This document shows, piece by piece, positions 43,744 through 51,803 of a DNA stretch of 64,000 nt. Numbering within the stretch: position 1 is the stretch's first letter; each line of letters begins with the position of its first letter. Made by a program: the position numbers and the translations under genes. The notes beneath the pieces are model-generated. The model did no database searches. It worked only from the letters and a program-made list of their open reading frames with translations, and was not told where the DNA came from. The DNA comes from Hymenobacter sp. J193. GTDB lineage: Bacteria > Bacteroidota > Bacteroidia > Cytophagales > Hymenobacteraceae. Location of the stretch: positions 3,190,001-3,254,000 of the forward strand of contig NZ_JAJONE010000001.1 of the NCBI RefSeq assembly GCF_024700075.1, read 5' to 3'.

Positions 43744-44535
43744 TTAGTTGATGCTGCGTACCGTACCCCCGTCCACGCGCACGGCGGTGCCGTTGGTAGC
43801 CGAGGCCAGCGGGCTGCTCAAAAACACCACCATGCTGGCAATTTCCTCGGGCGAAGAAAAGCGCTGAAGCAAAGAAGAGGGGCGGGCGTGCTGAAAAAAG
43901 TCCTGCTCGGCCTGCTCCCGGGTTTGCCCTTCGGCCGCCAGCTTGCCCAGAAACTCCTGTACGCCCTCGGAAGCGGTAGGGCCCGGCAGTACGGAGTTTA
44001 CAGTCACGTTGGTGCCCTTCGTGAGCTCGGCCAATCCGCGGGCCACGGCCAGCTGGGCCGTTTTGGTAGTGCCGTAGTGAATCATTTCCTGCGGAATCTG
44101 AATGGCCGACTCGCTGGAGATGAACAGGATGCGGCCCCAGTTCCGGGCCAGCATGGAAGGGAAGTAGTGCCGGGATAGGCGCACCCCGCTCAGCACGTTT
44201 ACCTCGAAAAAGTGCAGCCAGTCCTCATCCGTAATTTCGGCGAAAGGCCTGGGCTCGAAGATGCCTACGTTATTGATAAGAATATCCACGGCGGGTACTG
44301 CCTGCAGCAGGCGCTGCACGTCGGCGGCCTGCCCAAAATCGACGGCGACACCCTGCACGCGGGCGTGCGGCGTTTCGGCTAGAATTGCGGCGCGGGCCGC
44401 TTGCAGCCGGGCTTCGGTGCGGCCCGTGAGAATAACTTCGGCGCCCTCGGCGGCCAACTGGCGGGCAATAGCCAGGCCGATGCCAGCCGTGGAGCCCGTG
44501 ACCAGGGCGCGTTTGTCGGTGAGTTGTAAGTCCAT
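43744..44535 (-). CDS. SDR family NAD(P)-dependent oxidoreductase
   Basis: A 263-residue classical short-chain dehydrogenase/reductase. Cofactor motif TGSTAGIGLAIA near residue 12, structural NNVGIFEP, the catalytic Ser in ISSES and YGTTK (Y-x-x-x-K). C-terminal end VDGGTVRSIN is typical of FabG-like members. The second residue after the Rossmann beta-strand (TGRTEAR) suggests NADP preference. Substrate unknown. Confidence 0.93.
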   Translation of the reverse strand: MDLQLTDKRALVTGSTAGIGLAIARQLAAEGAEVILTGRTEARLQAARAAILAETPHARVQGVAVDFGQAADVQRLLQAVPAVDILINNVGIFEPRPFAEITDEDWLHFFEVNVLSGVRLSRHYFPSMLARNWGRILFISSESAIQIPQEMIHYGTTKTAQLAVARGLAELTKGTNVTVNSVLPGPTASEGVQEFLGKLAAEGQTREQAEQDFFQHARPSSLLQRFSSPEEIASMVVFLSSPLASATNGTAVRVDGGTVRSIN

Positions 44536-44697
44536 AAGAAAAGCAGGTTGGTTGAAATGCTATCAGCCTATAACCTGTCAGCCGGGCTTTTGTCACAGGC
44601 CGCGGCCAACCCCGACGAAGGCCAACGCGTTAAGTACCGGTGCTGGTCGAGCTATCATCCAGCGCATTCCGCTTCCTCTAACCCAACCCGTTCAGCC

Positions 44698-45096
44698 ATG
44701 AGCTCCCTCAGCCGCTACGCTCCCTACATCTACGCCCTGCTGCGCATTGTGGTAGGATTGCTCTTTGCTTTCCACGGCAGCCAGAAGCTGCTGGGCTTCC
44801 CCGGCGACAAACCGCCCGTAGAACTGGCTTCGATGATGGGCGTGGCCGGTATCATTGAGCTGGTGGGTGGGCTGCTGGTGGCCTTAGGCTTGTTTACCCG
44901 TCCCGCCGCCTTTCTGTCCAGTGGCCTGATGGCGGTAGCTTACTTCATGGCGCACGCACCCCAGGGAGCATTGCCCTTGGTGAACCAGGGCGAAATGGCC
45001 GTTCTGTACTGCTTTGTGTTTCTCTACATCTTCTTCCAGGGGCCCGGCCCGTGGAGCCTCGATAGTCTGCGACACCGGAGTACCGCTGCCGGGTAA
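44698..45096 (+). CDS. DoxX family membrane protein
   Basis: A 132-residue protein with four membrane helices: YIYALLRIVVGLLFAFHGSQKLLG, ASMMGVAGIIELVGGLLVALGL, AAFLSSGLMAVAYFMAHA and AVLYCFVFLYIFFQGPGPWSLD. These match the DoxX/DoxD family (thiosulfate:quinone oxidoreductase-like or stress-related). The ATG at 44698 precedes SSLSRYAPY; earlier in-frame codons are not membrane-like. Terminator 25 bp downstream. Confidence 0.92.
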   Translation: MSSLSRYAPYIYALLRIVVGLLFAFHGSQKLLGFPGDKPPVELASMMGVAGIIELVGGLLVALGLFTRPAAFLSSGLMAVAYFMAHAPQGALPLVNQGEMAVLYCFVFLYIFFQGPGPWSLDSLRHRSTAAG

Positions 45097-45120
45097 CCAT
45101 TGCGTTTTGTTGAATGCCTG

Positions 45121-45158
45121 GCCGGTCCGCCTCTATCAGGAGTGCGGGCCGGCTTTTT
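45121..45158 (+). terminator. Terminator after the DoxX gene
   Basis: GCCGGTCCGC pairs with GCGGGCCGGC (one G-U) around a 13-base loop, followed by TTTTT. Confidence 0.85.
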
Positions 45159-45210
45159 GCTAATCATAACCCTCGCCGCCGGATACATGATTGTGTGAGG
45201 CGTAGTCTGC

Positions 45211-45240
45211 TTGCTTCGGATAAACCGCCGTCTACCTTTG
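45211..45240 (+). promoter_or_regulatory. Promoter of the NUDIX (NudK-like) gene
   Basis: TTG (45211-45213), 19-bp spacer, TACCTTTG (45233-45240), 17 bp before the ATG at 45258. Textbook Bacteroidota spacing. Confidence 0.7.
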
Positions 45241-45257
45241 AGCCTCAACTCCTGGCT

Positions 45258-45845
45258 ATGCTTTACACCCCCGAGGTTCACATCAAACAAACGGAAGTCC
45301 TGTCCGACAACTGGTACACCCTGCGCAAAATCACCTTCGATATCCGGCAGCCCAACGGGGAGTGGAGCACCCAGAACCGCGAGGCCTATGACCGGGGCAA
45401 CGGCGCCGTGATTCTGCTCTACAGCCGCGAAAAGCAGGCCGTGGTGCTGACGCGGCAGTTTCGGATGCCTACCTACCTCAACGGCAATGCCTCCGGGATG
45501 CTGATTGAAGCCTGCGCCGGCCTGCTCGACCAGGACAATGCGGAGGACTGCATCCGGCGCGAAACCGAGGAAGAAACCGGCTACCGGGTGCGCAACGTCA
45601 CCAAAGTGCTGGAGGCCTACATGTCGCCGGGCTCGGTAACCGAAATCCTGTACTTCTTCGTGGCCGAGTACGCCGAGGAGCTGCGGGTGCACGCCGGGGG
45701 CGGGGTGGAGCACGAGCAGGAAAGCATAGAGGTGCTGGAGCTGCCCTTCGCCGAAGCCCTGCAAATGGTGCAAACCGGCGCCATCAAGGACGCCAAAACC
45801 ATCCTGCTGCTGCAATACGCACAGCTGAACAACCTGCTAGGGTAA
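45258..45845 (+). CDS. NUDIX hydrolase, NudK-like
   Basis: A 195-residue pyrophosphatase (GDP-mannose/ADP-sugar type). Starts [24 protein letters not shown]; earlier in-frame codons lie in the promoter region. NUDIX segment [25 protein letters not shown], with R-E-x-x-E-E. The preceding [26 protein letters not shown] and following [18 protein letters not shown] are features of NudK. Likely sugar-nucleotide housekeeping. Confidence 0.9.
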   Translation: MLYTPEVHIKQTEVLSDNWYTLRKITFDIRQPNGEWSTQNREAYDRGNGAVILLYSREKQAVVLTRQFRMPTYLNGNASGMLIEACAGLLDQDNAEDCIRRETEEETGYRVRNVTKVLEAYMSPGSVTEILYFFVAEYAEELRVHAGGGVEHEQESIEVLELPFAEALQMVQTGAIKDAKTILLLQYAQLNNLLG

Positions 45846-45916
45846 GCTAGCCAAGCCACACGGTATCTTTCCGAAGCCCTGCGGCGTGTTGGGGATTTAG
45901 TGCAACCGCCATTTGC

Positions 45917-46007
45917 GTCATGCTGAGCTTGCCGAAGCATCTCTACCGCTGCGTTGCACTGGTATTCAGGCGAAGCAGTAGAAATGCTTCGGCAAGCTCA
46001 GCATGAC
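45917..46007. repeat. Palindromic REP-like element, copy 2 (91 bp)
   Basis: Ends GTCATGCTGAGC / GCTCAGCATGAC; inner CGAAGCATCTCTACC pairs imperfectly with GTAGAAATGCTTCG. Same length and loop region (CACTGGTATTCAGG) as the other copies. It lies between the NudK-like gene and the acyltransferase gene, which converge. Confidence 0.93.
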
Positions 46008-46031
46008 AATTTTCTAACACGCTCTTAGCCC

Positions 46032-47174
46032 TCAGCGGGCCGTCAGGAACCGCTGGCGTAGCCACCGCCGCACGGGCTCGTCGTAGAGCTTGAGGGCGGC
46101 GTAGGCCAGCCCTACGGCCGCTACGAAGGTGAGCACCGCTACTGGCAGGGCCTGCTGCCAGGAAGGCTTGTGCGTGCTAACCCAGCCGGTGTAGGTGTAG
46201 ATGAAGGGATAGTGGGTGATGTAGAGCGGGTAGGAAATATCGCCGAAGAACTTGCACACCCGCGCCGGTACCCGTCCCGTCACCTGCCCGCTGGCACCCA
46301 GCCACACAATCAGGGGGAAAACCAGGATGATGCTGAGGGAGTCGTAGAGGCCGTTTTGCCAGAGGTGGTCGGCCCCGCCCACGCGGGGGAAGGCCAGCAC
46401 CAGCAAAAGCAAGAGGCTGCACAAACCAAACGCGTACTTCACCCGGCCCAGGCGCGCCACCCGGCACAGCAGCAGCCCACCAAAAAACGGAAACAGCATC
46501 CGCGTGAAGCCCACGCGCAGCTGCTCGGCATCCAGCGACCAGCCCCCGATAACGTCGCCGGCCGGGCTGGTGACGGCGAAGTGAATGAGGGCCGCACCCG
46601 TGAGGGCGACCAGCACGGCCAGCGCCGCGTTGGAAAACTTGCGCACACCCAGGGCATACAGCAGGTTGGCGATATACTCGTAGAACAGCGACCAGCCCGG
46701 CCCGTTGAGCGGGTGCATCTCGTGCCAGCCCCGAATATCCATCGACAGCGGCACGGGCAGCAGGGTGCAGCCAATGAGCATCACCACCAGCACCAGCCAG
46801 CCAGGCACCTCGCTGATGCCGGGCCACAGCGGCGAATCCTGGAAGTAGTACAGCGCGGCCCCCACCACCATGCCCAGCACCACCAGCGGCTGCAGCCGAA
46901 TCAGCCGCACCTTGAAGAACTCCTTGAGCGTCATTTGCTGCCAACGGTCGTCGTAGGCATAGCCAATCACGAAGCCGGAAAGCAGAAAAAAGAAATCCAC
47001 GGCCAGGTAGCCGTGGTTGATGCGCTGGTCGAGGTGGCTGGTGGCGTGGGCCTCAAACAGGTGGAAAGCCACCACCGTGAGGGCCGCCACGCCCCGCAGC
47101 CCGTCCAGAATGGCGTAGTGCGGCTTGGTGCTGAGCGTGGGGGCAGTGGGTTCGGCCAGGAGTTGGGTCTGCAT
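46032..47174 (-). CDS. Acyltransferase 3 family membrane protein
   Basis: A 380-residue protein with about ten membrane helices. The family motif is at the N-terminus: YAILDGLRGVAALTVVAFHLFEAH (catalytic-like His), followed by GYLAVDFFFLLSGFVIGYAY. Related proteins (OafA type) O-acetylate sugars of surface polysaccharides or lipids using acetyl-CoA. The C-terminus FGDISYPLYITHYPFIYTY is another family hallmark. Flanked on both sides by copies of the palindromic element. Substrate unknown. Confidence 0.9.
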   Translation of the reverse strand: MQTQLLAEPTAPTLSTKPHYAILDGLRGVAALTVVAFHLFEAHATSHLDQRINHGYLAVDFFFLLSGFVIGYAYDDRWQQMTLKEFFKVRLIRLQPLVVLGMVVGAALYYFQDSPLWPGISEVPGWLVLVVMLIGCTLLPVPLSMDIRGWHEMHPLNGPGWSLFYEYIANLLYALGVRKFSNAALAVLVALTGAALIHFAVTSPAGDVIGGWSLDAEQLRVGFTRMLFPFFGGLLLCRVARLGRVKYAFGLCSLLLLLVLAFPRVGGADHLWQNGLYDSLSIILVFPLIVWLGASGQVTGRVPARVCKFFGDISYPLYITHYPFIYTYTGWVSTHKPSWQQALPVAVLTFVAAVGLAYAALKLYDEPVRRWLRQRFLTAR

Positions 47175-47324
47175 ACGCGAATGTAAGCGGCGCCCGGTTG
47201 CGGAACCAACTATCTGGTGCCGCCTTCTGGAACCTCAACCCTGATAGAAGGGACGTCATTCCGAGCATGTGGCGCATCAAGCCTGGGACCGAGGAATCCC
47301 GCGTGCTGATGGTACCATCCTGTT

Positions 47325-47417
47325 GTCATGCTGAGCGCAGTCGAAGCATCTCTACCGCTTCGTTGCACTGGTTTTCAGACGAAGCGGTAGAGATGCTTCG
47401 ACTGCGCTCAGCATGAC
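47325..47417. repeat. Palindromic REP-like element, copy 3 (93 bp), nested in an outer inverted repeat
   Basis: Ends GTCATGCTGAGC / GCTCAGCATGAC, inner TCGAAGCATCTCTACCGC / GCGGTAGAGATGCTTCGA. Outside it, GTCATTCCGAGC (47255-47266) faces GCTCGGAATGAT (47429-47440), a second widespread-looking repeat type, so the spacer holds two nested elements. Confidence 0.93.
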
Positions 47418-47490
47418 GGTCTGATGGCGCTCGGAATGATGGGCTTTAGGTTGCCGGAATGACGTTCTAGAAGCCTTTTCAGCCGTTGTG

Positions 47491-48453
47491 CTACTCCACT
47501 ACCTCCACGTGCAGCCGCACGGCAGTGGGGCCGGCGGCGTGGCTGGCCAGCAGGTATTGGCCCGTGCCCAGCGTGGCGGCGGGTACCAGCACCGGCTCGG
47601 GACCCGTGACGGTAAAGGGTGTGCCCCCGCCCGCGTCGGGGGCCAGTACCAGCTGCACGCTCACGCTGGCCTCGGCTTCCCGTACCCGCAGGCGCAGGGT
47701 GGAGGTGGCCGTGAGCAGGGTTTCGAGCAAAAGGGTTTTGAGGGCGCCGGTTTTGAGGGTCAGCTCGTGGGTTTCGGGGCCGGCCGCGGCGGGCGCGGTG
47801 AGGCGGTAGAGCTGCTGCTTGGCGTAGTCGCCCACGAAGGCCACCTTGGCGGCCTCGCTCACCTGCCGGCCGAAGCCGTAGGCCGCGTTTTGGAGCTGCA
47901 CAAACCCGTCGCCGTCCTCCACGTTGGTGCCCTTCTTCATTTCCTGGGTGGTGTTGGCCTGCGTGAGCTGGTCGGGGAGGGCCTTGAGGGCCGTGAGCTT
48001 GGCCGCCGAAAATCCTTTGGCGGCCAGGGCCACCTTGTCGCGCTCGGCGGCGGCAGCGGCCAGCTCCAGCAGCTCCCGCATCTTGTCGTGGTTGTCGCGG
48101 GCTTTCAGGTAGAGCTTCTTGCCGTACTGGTCGAGGCGGGCCTTGTTGCCGGGGTAGGCCTGCTCCACAAAATAAAACAGGCCCTGCACCTGGGTGCGGG
48201 CCTTTTCCATCACGGCCTCCACGGCCTGGGTGTCTTCTTTCAGCTCGCCCACGCGGCCGGCGCCGGGCGTGGCGGCATCGGCGGCATCGAGGGCGGCGGC
48301 CCAGCTGGTGCCGAACGCGGCGGTAAAGCTGGGGTTGAAGGCCGCAAACGCGGCCTGGTCGGTGAGGTAGTGCCCCTGCATGGTGCGCATCTGCTGGCGC
48401 ATGGTCGCATCGGAGCCGGTGTAGAGGCGGGTAATAGGTTCTGCGTGTTCCAT
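47491..48453 (-). CDS. Hypothetical protein, helical N-terminus and beta-rich C-terminus
   Basis: A 320-residue protein starting MEHAEPITRLYTGSDATMRQQ. No signal peptide. Residues ~1-200 appear helical and charged (KEDTQAVEAVMEKARTQVQ; KARDNHDKMRELLELAAAAAERDK). The last ~90 residues are beta-rich and Thr/Val-rich (STLRLRVREAEASVSVQLVLAP). No family recognised. Its start lies 86 bp from the 21-bp tandem array, so that array is its upstream region. Confidence 0.72.
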   Translation of the reverse strand: MEHAEPITRLYTGSDATMRQQMRTMQGHYLTDQAAFAAFNPSFTAAFGTSWAAALDAADAATPGAGRVGELKEDTQAVEAVMEKARTQVQGLFYFVEQAYPGNKARLDQYGKKLYLKARDNHDKMRELLELAAAAAERDKVALAAKGFSAAKLTALKALPDQLTQANTTQEMKKGTNVEDGDGFVQLQNAAYGFGRQVSEAAKVAFVGDYAKQQLYRLTAPAAAGPETHELTLKTGALKTLLLETLLTATSTLRLRVREAEASVSVQLVLAPDAGGGTPFTVTGPEPVLVPAATLGTGQYLLASHAAGPTAVRLHVEVVE

Positions 48454-48538
48454 AAAGCGTTGAAATAGTGAAGGGTTAAAGCGTGAAATAAGAATAGGAA
48501 GTATCTGATATAAAGTCAAGCATCTACCCTTGCTCACC

Positions 48539-48748
48539 GGTGTGAACGGGCATAGAAACGGTGTGAAGGTCCGTAGAAGTGGTGTGAAGAACCCTAGAAA
48601 CGGTGTGAAGCCGTGTAGAAGCGGTGTGAAGCCTCGTAGAAACGGTGTGAAGACCCGTAGAAGCGGTGGAAACGGGCGTAGAAGTGGTGGGAAGACCCCT
48701 AGAAGCGGTGCGAAAGGGCGTAGAAGCGGTGGGCCGCCCCATAGAAGG
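48539..48748 (+). repeat. 21-bp tandem array, 10 units
   Basis: Ten units of exactly 21 bp without drift, consensus GGTGTGAAGnCCCGTAGAAGC; for example GGTGTGAAGCCTCGTAGAAA plus C and GGTGTGAAGACCCGTAGAAG plus C. The last four units diverge (GGTGGAAAC.., GGTGGGAAG.., GGTGCGAAA.., GGTGGGCCG..). It spans most of the 395-bp gap 48454-48848. No spacers, so not CRISPR. Period 21 keeps all frames open, but no start or context supports a gene. Confidence 0.9.
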
Positions 48749-48816
48749 GAAACCCCCAGCCGCCACCCCGTTGCTCAGCTGCAGCAGCGGCTGGCAGAAA
48801 CTCTGGGAACGAAGCC

Positions 48817-48837
48817 GGCCCGCTGGGAGGGCGGGCC
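48817..48837 (-). terminator. Possible terminator of the ParA operon
   Basis: GGCCCGC and GCGGGCC form a perfect 7-bp GC stem with a 7-base loop, 12 bp after the last gene's stop. On the minus strand the tail (GGCTTCGTT) has few T, so this is weak. Confidence 0.35.
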
Positions 48838-48848
48838 AGTTTCGTTCA

Positions 48849-49571
48849 TTATTCTGTCATCTTGCGTCTGTATTCTCTGGGAAGAAAGCTTGTTAGCGTA
48901 GAGCGTTCTACAGGAGTAAAAGGAATATCTTTATGTATTTTGAATAATATATAAATAATTGCTTGGGAAATACTGTTAATGTCAATCAGAAACTGGGATA
49001 TATATGCGAATGAATTTTTTAATTGTTGAATATTGTCAAATAATGCCATATGTTCGGATCCTTTTGCATGAACAGTTCTGCTTATATTGTGATAATGATT
49101 GAATATATTGTCGTTCATGATTTTAATATTATCATCTTTTGAATTAGGGATTAATGGATGTTTTTCTACATATTTTTTTAACTCAATAATAGGTGTGTAT
49201 TCGTTTTTGCCTTGCTCTAATTGAATGTATTCTATAGGGTGGTCATAATAATATATGTGGTTGTAAAATAACTCTATTATTCTTCTTAATGTTAATTCGG
49301 ACGATATTTCAAAATTGTTTATTAATAAATGCATTATAGTAATGTAATCTGAAAGCATTCCTTTAACGAATATTTTTTTATTTAATGCAATATTTGAATC
49401 GAGTTTTATTGAAAATAATTTGATGCAATATGCTGTTTTGTGAATATTTTTGACTATCTCTTCAAGATGTGGGTTTTGCGGTGTCTGTGGCTGTTTCTCT
49501 TGTTGTTTGAAGAAATTTATAGTATTTTCTAAGTCTGACTTGATCAGCTTTGAATCCTTTATATTACTCAT
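48849..49571 (-). CDS. Hypothetical AT-rich protein, third gene of ParA operon
   Basis: A 240-residue, mostly helical protein rich in Asn, Ile and Lys, unlike its GC-rich neighbours. Features: SELTLRRIIELFYNHIYYYDHPIEY, and later FNHYHNISRTVHAKGSEH with R-x-x-x-H spacing, plus a closing hydrophobic helix (INSISQAIIYILFKIHKDIPF). The combination loosely resembles helical DUF5677/HEPN-type proteins; this is a guess and no catalytic motif is certain. Starts 2 bp after the end of the previous gene, so surely cotranscribed. Confidence 0.72.
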   Translation of the reverse strand: MSNIKDSKLIKSDLENTINFFKQQEKQPQTPQNPHLEEIVKNIHKTAYCIKLFSIKLDSNIALNKKIFVKGMLSDYITIMHLLINNFEISSELTLRRIIELFYNHIYYYDHPIEYIQLEQGKNEYTPIIELKKYVEKHPLIPNSKDDNIKIMNDNIFNHYHNISRTVHAKGSEHMALFDNIQQLKNSFAYISQFLIDINSISQAIIYILFKIHKDIPFTPVERSTLTSFLPREYRRKMTE

Positions 49572-49573
49572 GG

Positions 49574-50050
49574 TTAAAGTTTCATATTGCTAATTATATC
49601 ATCCCAAGCGCTAAAGAAAGAATTTTTGTCTTCTTTGGGTGGGTTGAAAGTTAGCTGGTCCATGATTGCATTTAACTGTTTTAATTTAATTATATCAAAA
49701 CGTGCTATTTGTGAAATTATTCTTCCGACAATTTCCTCCTTGCCCCTCTTGCCTGCAAAAGGCACTTGTATATCGAGTCTTTTGGCGAAGTCTGACAAGT
49801 CCTGATTTTTTTGAAATATATTCTCGTTCAATAAAAAGAATGGAATTACACCAATGAGATTGGATAAGTCACTATCTATATCTTCTGCGATATATCTGTT
49901 AGAACGTTTAATAATTGCTCTATTTTTAATATGGCCATCCCAAAAGAATTCTTCTTTCTGGCTCTTTTGTGCAGAAGGTGACTCTATCACTTGGCTAATA
50001 GCTTCCAATACTTTGATGAGCTCTGCCTTTGTTAATTTTTCAAAGTTCAT
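49574..50050 (-). CDS. Hypothetical SAP/Rho-N-like protein, second gene of ParA operon
   Basis: A 158-residue protein. LTKAELIKVLEAISQ at the N-terminus and LSDFAKRLDIQVPFAGKRGKEEIVGRIISQI near the C-terminus have the helix-extended-helix look of SAP or Rho N-terminal nucleic-acid-binding units; this is my inference. The middle (LSNLIGVIPFFLLNENIF) is hydrophobic. It overlaps the ParA gene by 4 bp and precedes the third gene by 2 bp. Low GC as its neighbours. It could play a ParB-like adaptor role. Confidence 0.7.
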   Translation of the reverse strand: MNFEKLTKAELIKVLEAISQVIESPSAQKSQKEEFFWDGHIKNRAIIKRSNRYIAEDIDSDLSNLIGVIPFFLLNENIFQKNQDLSDFAKRLDIQVPFAGKRGKEEIVGRIISQIARFDIIKLKQLNAIMDQLTFNPPKEDKNSFFSAWDDIISNMKL

Positions 50051-50913
50051 TTCTTTGGAGTTATTAAGTTCAGTACTTCTTTGGTAATATTTCTGAACTC
50101 GTCAGTGTACTTTGAATTTTTGGGGTCAGAATAGAAGGCTGGAAGTGCAGATACACTCTTTGCAACAATTACCGAAGAGCTGGAGAAGTTAGATAAGGTT
50201 GTTCTTTTTCCTGCTGCTCTTATATCATTCATAATCGTTTGAGGTAATTTAGAACGATTGTCAACCATTGTAAATATTACCCCAATTTGGTTCAGTTTGT
50301 GACCATAATCCTTATCCGCTTGCCGTAATCCTCTCTCCAAAAGGGGTAGGCCTAAGGAAGAAAGTTTATCAGGCTTAATCGGTACCAAGTAGTGTTCAGA
50401 CGCTAGATAAGCACTCATAGTATGAATAGATAATGTTGGTGGGCAGTCTATTATGATATAGTCGTAATGTTGGCATGATGCAGTCAAGAAGTTGGATAGT
50501 CTGTGTTCCATACCGCGTTTACCAGATTCAACATAAACGAGTTTTAATGATGATGGTATCAAGTCCAAACGCGAGCCACGTGTGCCCCTTACTATATTAA
50601 TTATATAATCTTCTAGATTTTCTTTGTTTTCTTCTTTAGTGCCTACTCCTGCTAAATTAATATCTTCTTCATCTTCTTTATCTAACAGGATATCATATGT
50701 TGTTTTCTTGTTTTTGAAATGATCTAGAATTTTTTTATCATCTATAACCAAATATTGAGTTGCGTTAAATTGTGGGTCTACATCAACTACAAGAACTTTT
50801 TTGTTGTGCTCTATGCACAATAAATAAGCTAGATGAACTGAGAGTGTGGTTTTACCTACACCACCTTTCATATTTAATATTGAAATTGTCGTGGGTTTTG
50901 CTAAAGCGGCCAT
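50047..50913 (-). CDS. ParA-family ATPase
   Basis: A 288-residue ATPase. Deviant Walker A ISILNMKGGVGKTTLSVHL (K16 and K21), VLVVDVDPQFNAT, Walker B DYIIIDCPPTLS, and KPDKLSSLGLPLLERGL further on. ParA proteins position DNA or protein complexes. No classical ParB or parS is nearby; the next two genes are tightly coupled. GC content is far below flanking genes. An IS begins only 5 bp upstream of the ATG, so the native upstream region is displaced. Confidence 0.92.
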   Translation of the reverse strand: MAALAKPTTISILNMKGGVGKTTLSVHLAYLLCIEHNKKVLVVDVDPQFNATQYLVIDDKKILDHFKNKKTTYDILLDKEDEEDINLAGVGTKEENKENLEDYIINIVRGTRGSRLDLIPSSLKLVYVESGKRGMEHRLSNFLTASCQHYDYIIIDCPPTLSIHTMSAYLASEHYLVPIKPDKLSSLGLPLLERGLRQADKDYGHKLNQIGVIFTMVDNRSKLPQTIMNDIRAAGKRTTLSNFSSSSVIVAKSVSALPAFYSDPKNSKYTDEFRNITKEVLNLITPKK

Positions 50914-50918
50914 GTTTA

Positions 50919-51776
50919 GAGCGTGTTTGGGAATTCAAGCCCGATTGAGCGCCATGGTGATGTTGGCTAGCAGTAACCAAGTGACATGGCTAGCGGGGGT
51001 AAATTCGTAATCGACGACGACCCGGCGAAAGCAGGCCAGCCAGGCGAAGGTGCGCTCGACGACCCAGCGCCGGGCCAGTGGCACGAAGCCGCGCTGCGTG
51101 GGCGGCCGACTACTGATCTGCTGGACCAGGCCTAAGCTCAGCAGATGGCGCGCAAAGCGCCCGCGGTAGGCGGCATCGGTGAGCACCCGCTGCAGGCGCC
51201 GCGCCCACCAGGGGCGGTGCGGCAACAGGGCCAAAGCCCCGGTACTGTCATGGCGGTGGGCCGCGTGTACATGCGCAGCCCAGATGCGTCCGCCAGAATC
51301 GACTAGAACTTGGCGTTTGCGGCCGTTGATGAGCTTATGTGCGTCCAGGCCGCGGTGTTCGTAAATGCGCGGGGCCAGCTTCACGCTCTGGCTGTCCACG
51401 CAGGCCAGCGCCGGGGTGGGTTCGCGGCCGTGCGCGACCCGATCCAGGGCGTTGACGACCGTGTTGAGCTGCTGCCACAGGCCCAGACGTTGCCAGCGGT
51501 AGAAGTAATAGTAGACCGCTGTCCAGGGCGGAAACTGGCGTGGCAGTGCCCGCCATTGGCAGCCCGTGCGGCACACATAGAGCAAGGCGTTGAACACGTG
51601 GCGCAAGCACAAGCGCCGTCGCCGGTGCACGGGCAGTAGCAACTCAATAACTTGCCACTGCGAGTCAGTAAGGGGTTGATAGCACTCAACCATAAGCAGG
51701 AAGGAGCCTTGGAACTCCCCCGGCAACTTACTGACTCGTTTCTGTTTACTGCCCTACCCAATTCCCAAACACGCTC
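50919..51776. mobile_element. IS5-family insertion sequence, 858 bp
   Basis: Terminal inverted repeats GAGCGTGTTTGGGAATT are perfect over 17 bp at both ends (50919-50935; 51760-51776), and a 3-bp direct repeat TTA flanks the element (50916-50918 and 51777-51779), the expected target duplication for IS1031/IS427-type members. One transposase gene fills it. It is intact-looking and GC-rich in contrast to the AT-rich ParA operon beside it. Confidence 0.93.
50935..51693 (-). CDS. IS5-family transposase
   Basis: A 252-residue DDE transposase from MVECYQPLTDSQWQVIELLLP. An N-terminal DUF4096-like domain (LRHVFNALLYVCRTGCQWRALP) precedes the catalytic parts: first Asp in LACVDSQSVK, second in VLTDAAYRG and Glu in RWVVERTFAWL. 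No frameshift or missing motif, so it may be active. Its stop codon overlaps the left terminal repeat. Confidence 0.93.
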   Translation of the reverse strand: MVECYQPLTDSQWQVIELLLPVHRRRRLCLRHVFNALLYVCRTGCQWRALPRQFPPWTAVYYYFYRWQRLGLWQQLNTVVNALDRVAHGREPTPALACVDSQSVKLAPRIYEHRGLDAHKLINGRKRQVLVDSGGRIWAAHVHAAHRHDSTGALALLPHRPWWARRLQRVLTDAAYRGRFARHLLSLGLVQQISSRPPTQRGFVPLARRWVVERTFAWLACFRRVVVDYEFTPASHVTWLLLANITMALNRA

Positions 51777-51803
51777 TTAATTTGATGTGAATGTGAAAAT
51801 AGA

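Noticed and set aside
48539..48748. CRISPR array
   Set aside because: Units are adjacent without unique spacers, and no cas genes are present.
48530..48901. Possible basic heptad-repeat protein over the 21-bp array
   Set aside because: A 21-bp period keeps all frames open; both strands give repetitive peptides, no sensible start exists, and the frame runs into the AT-rich gene on the other strand.
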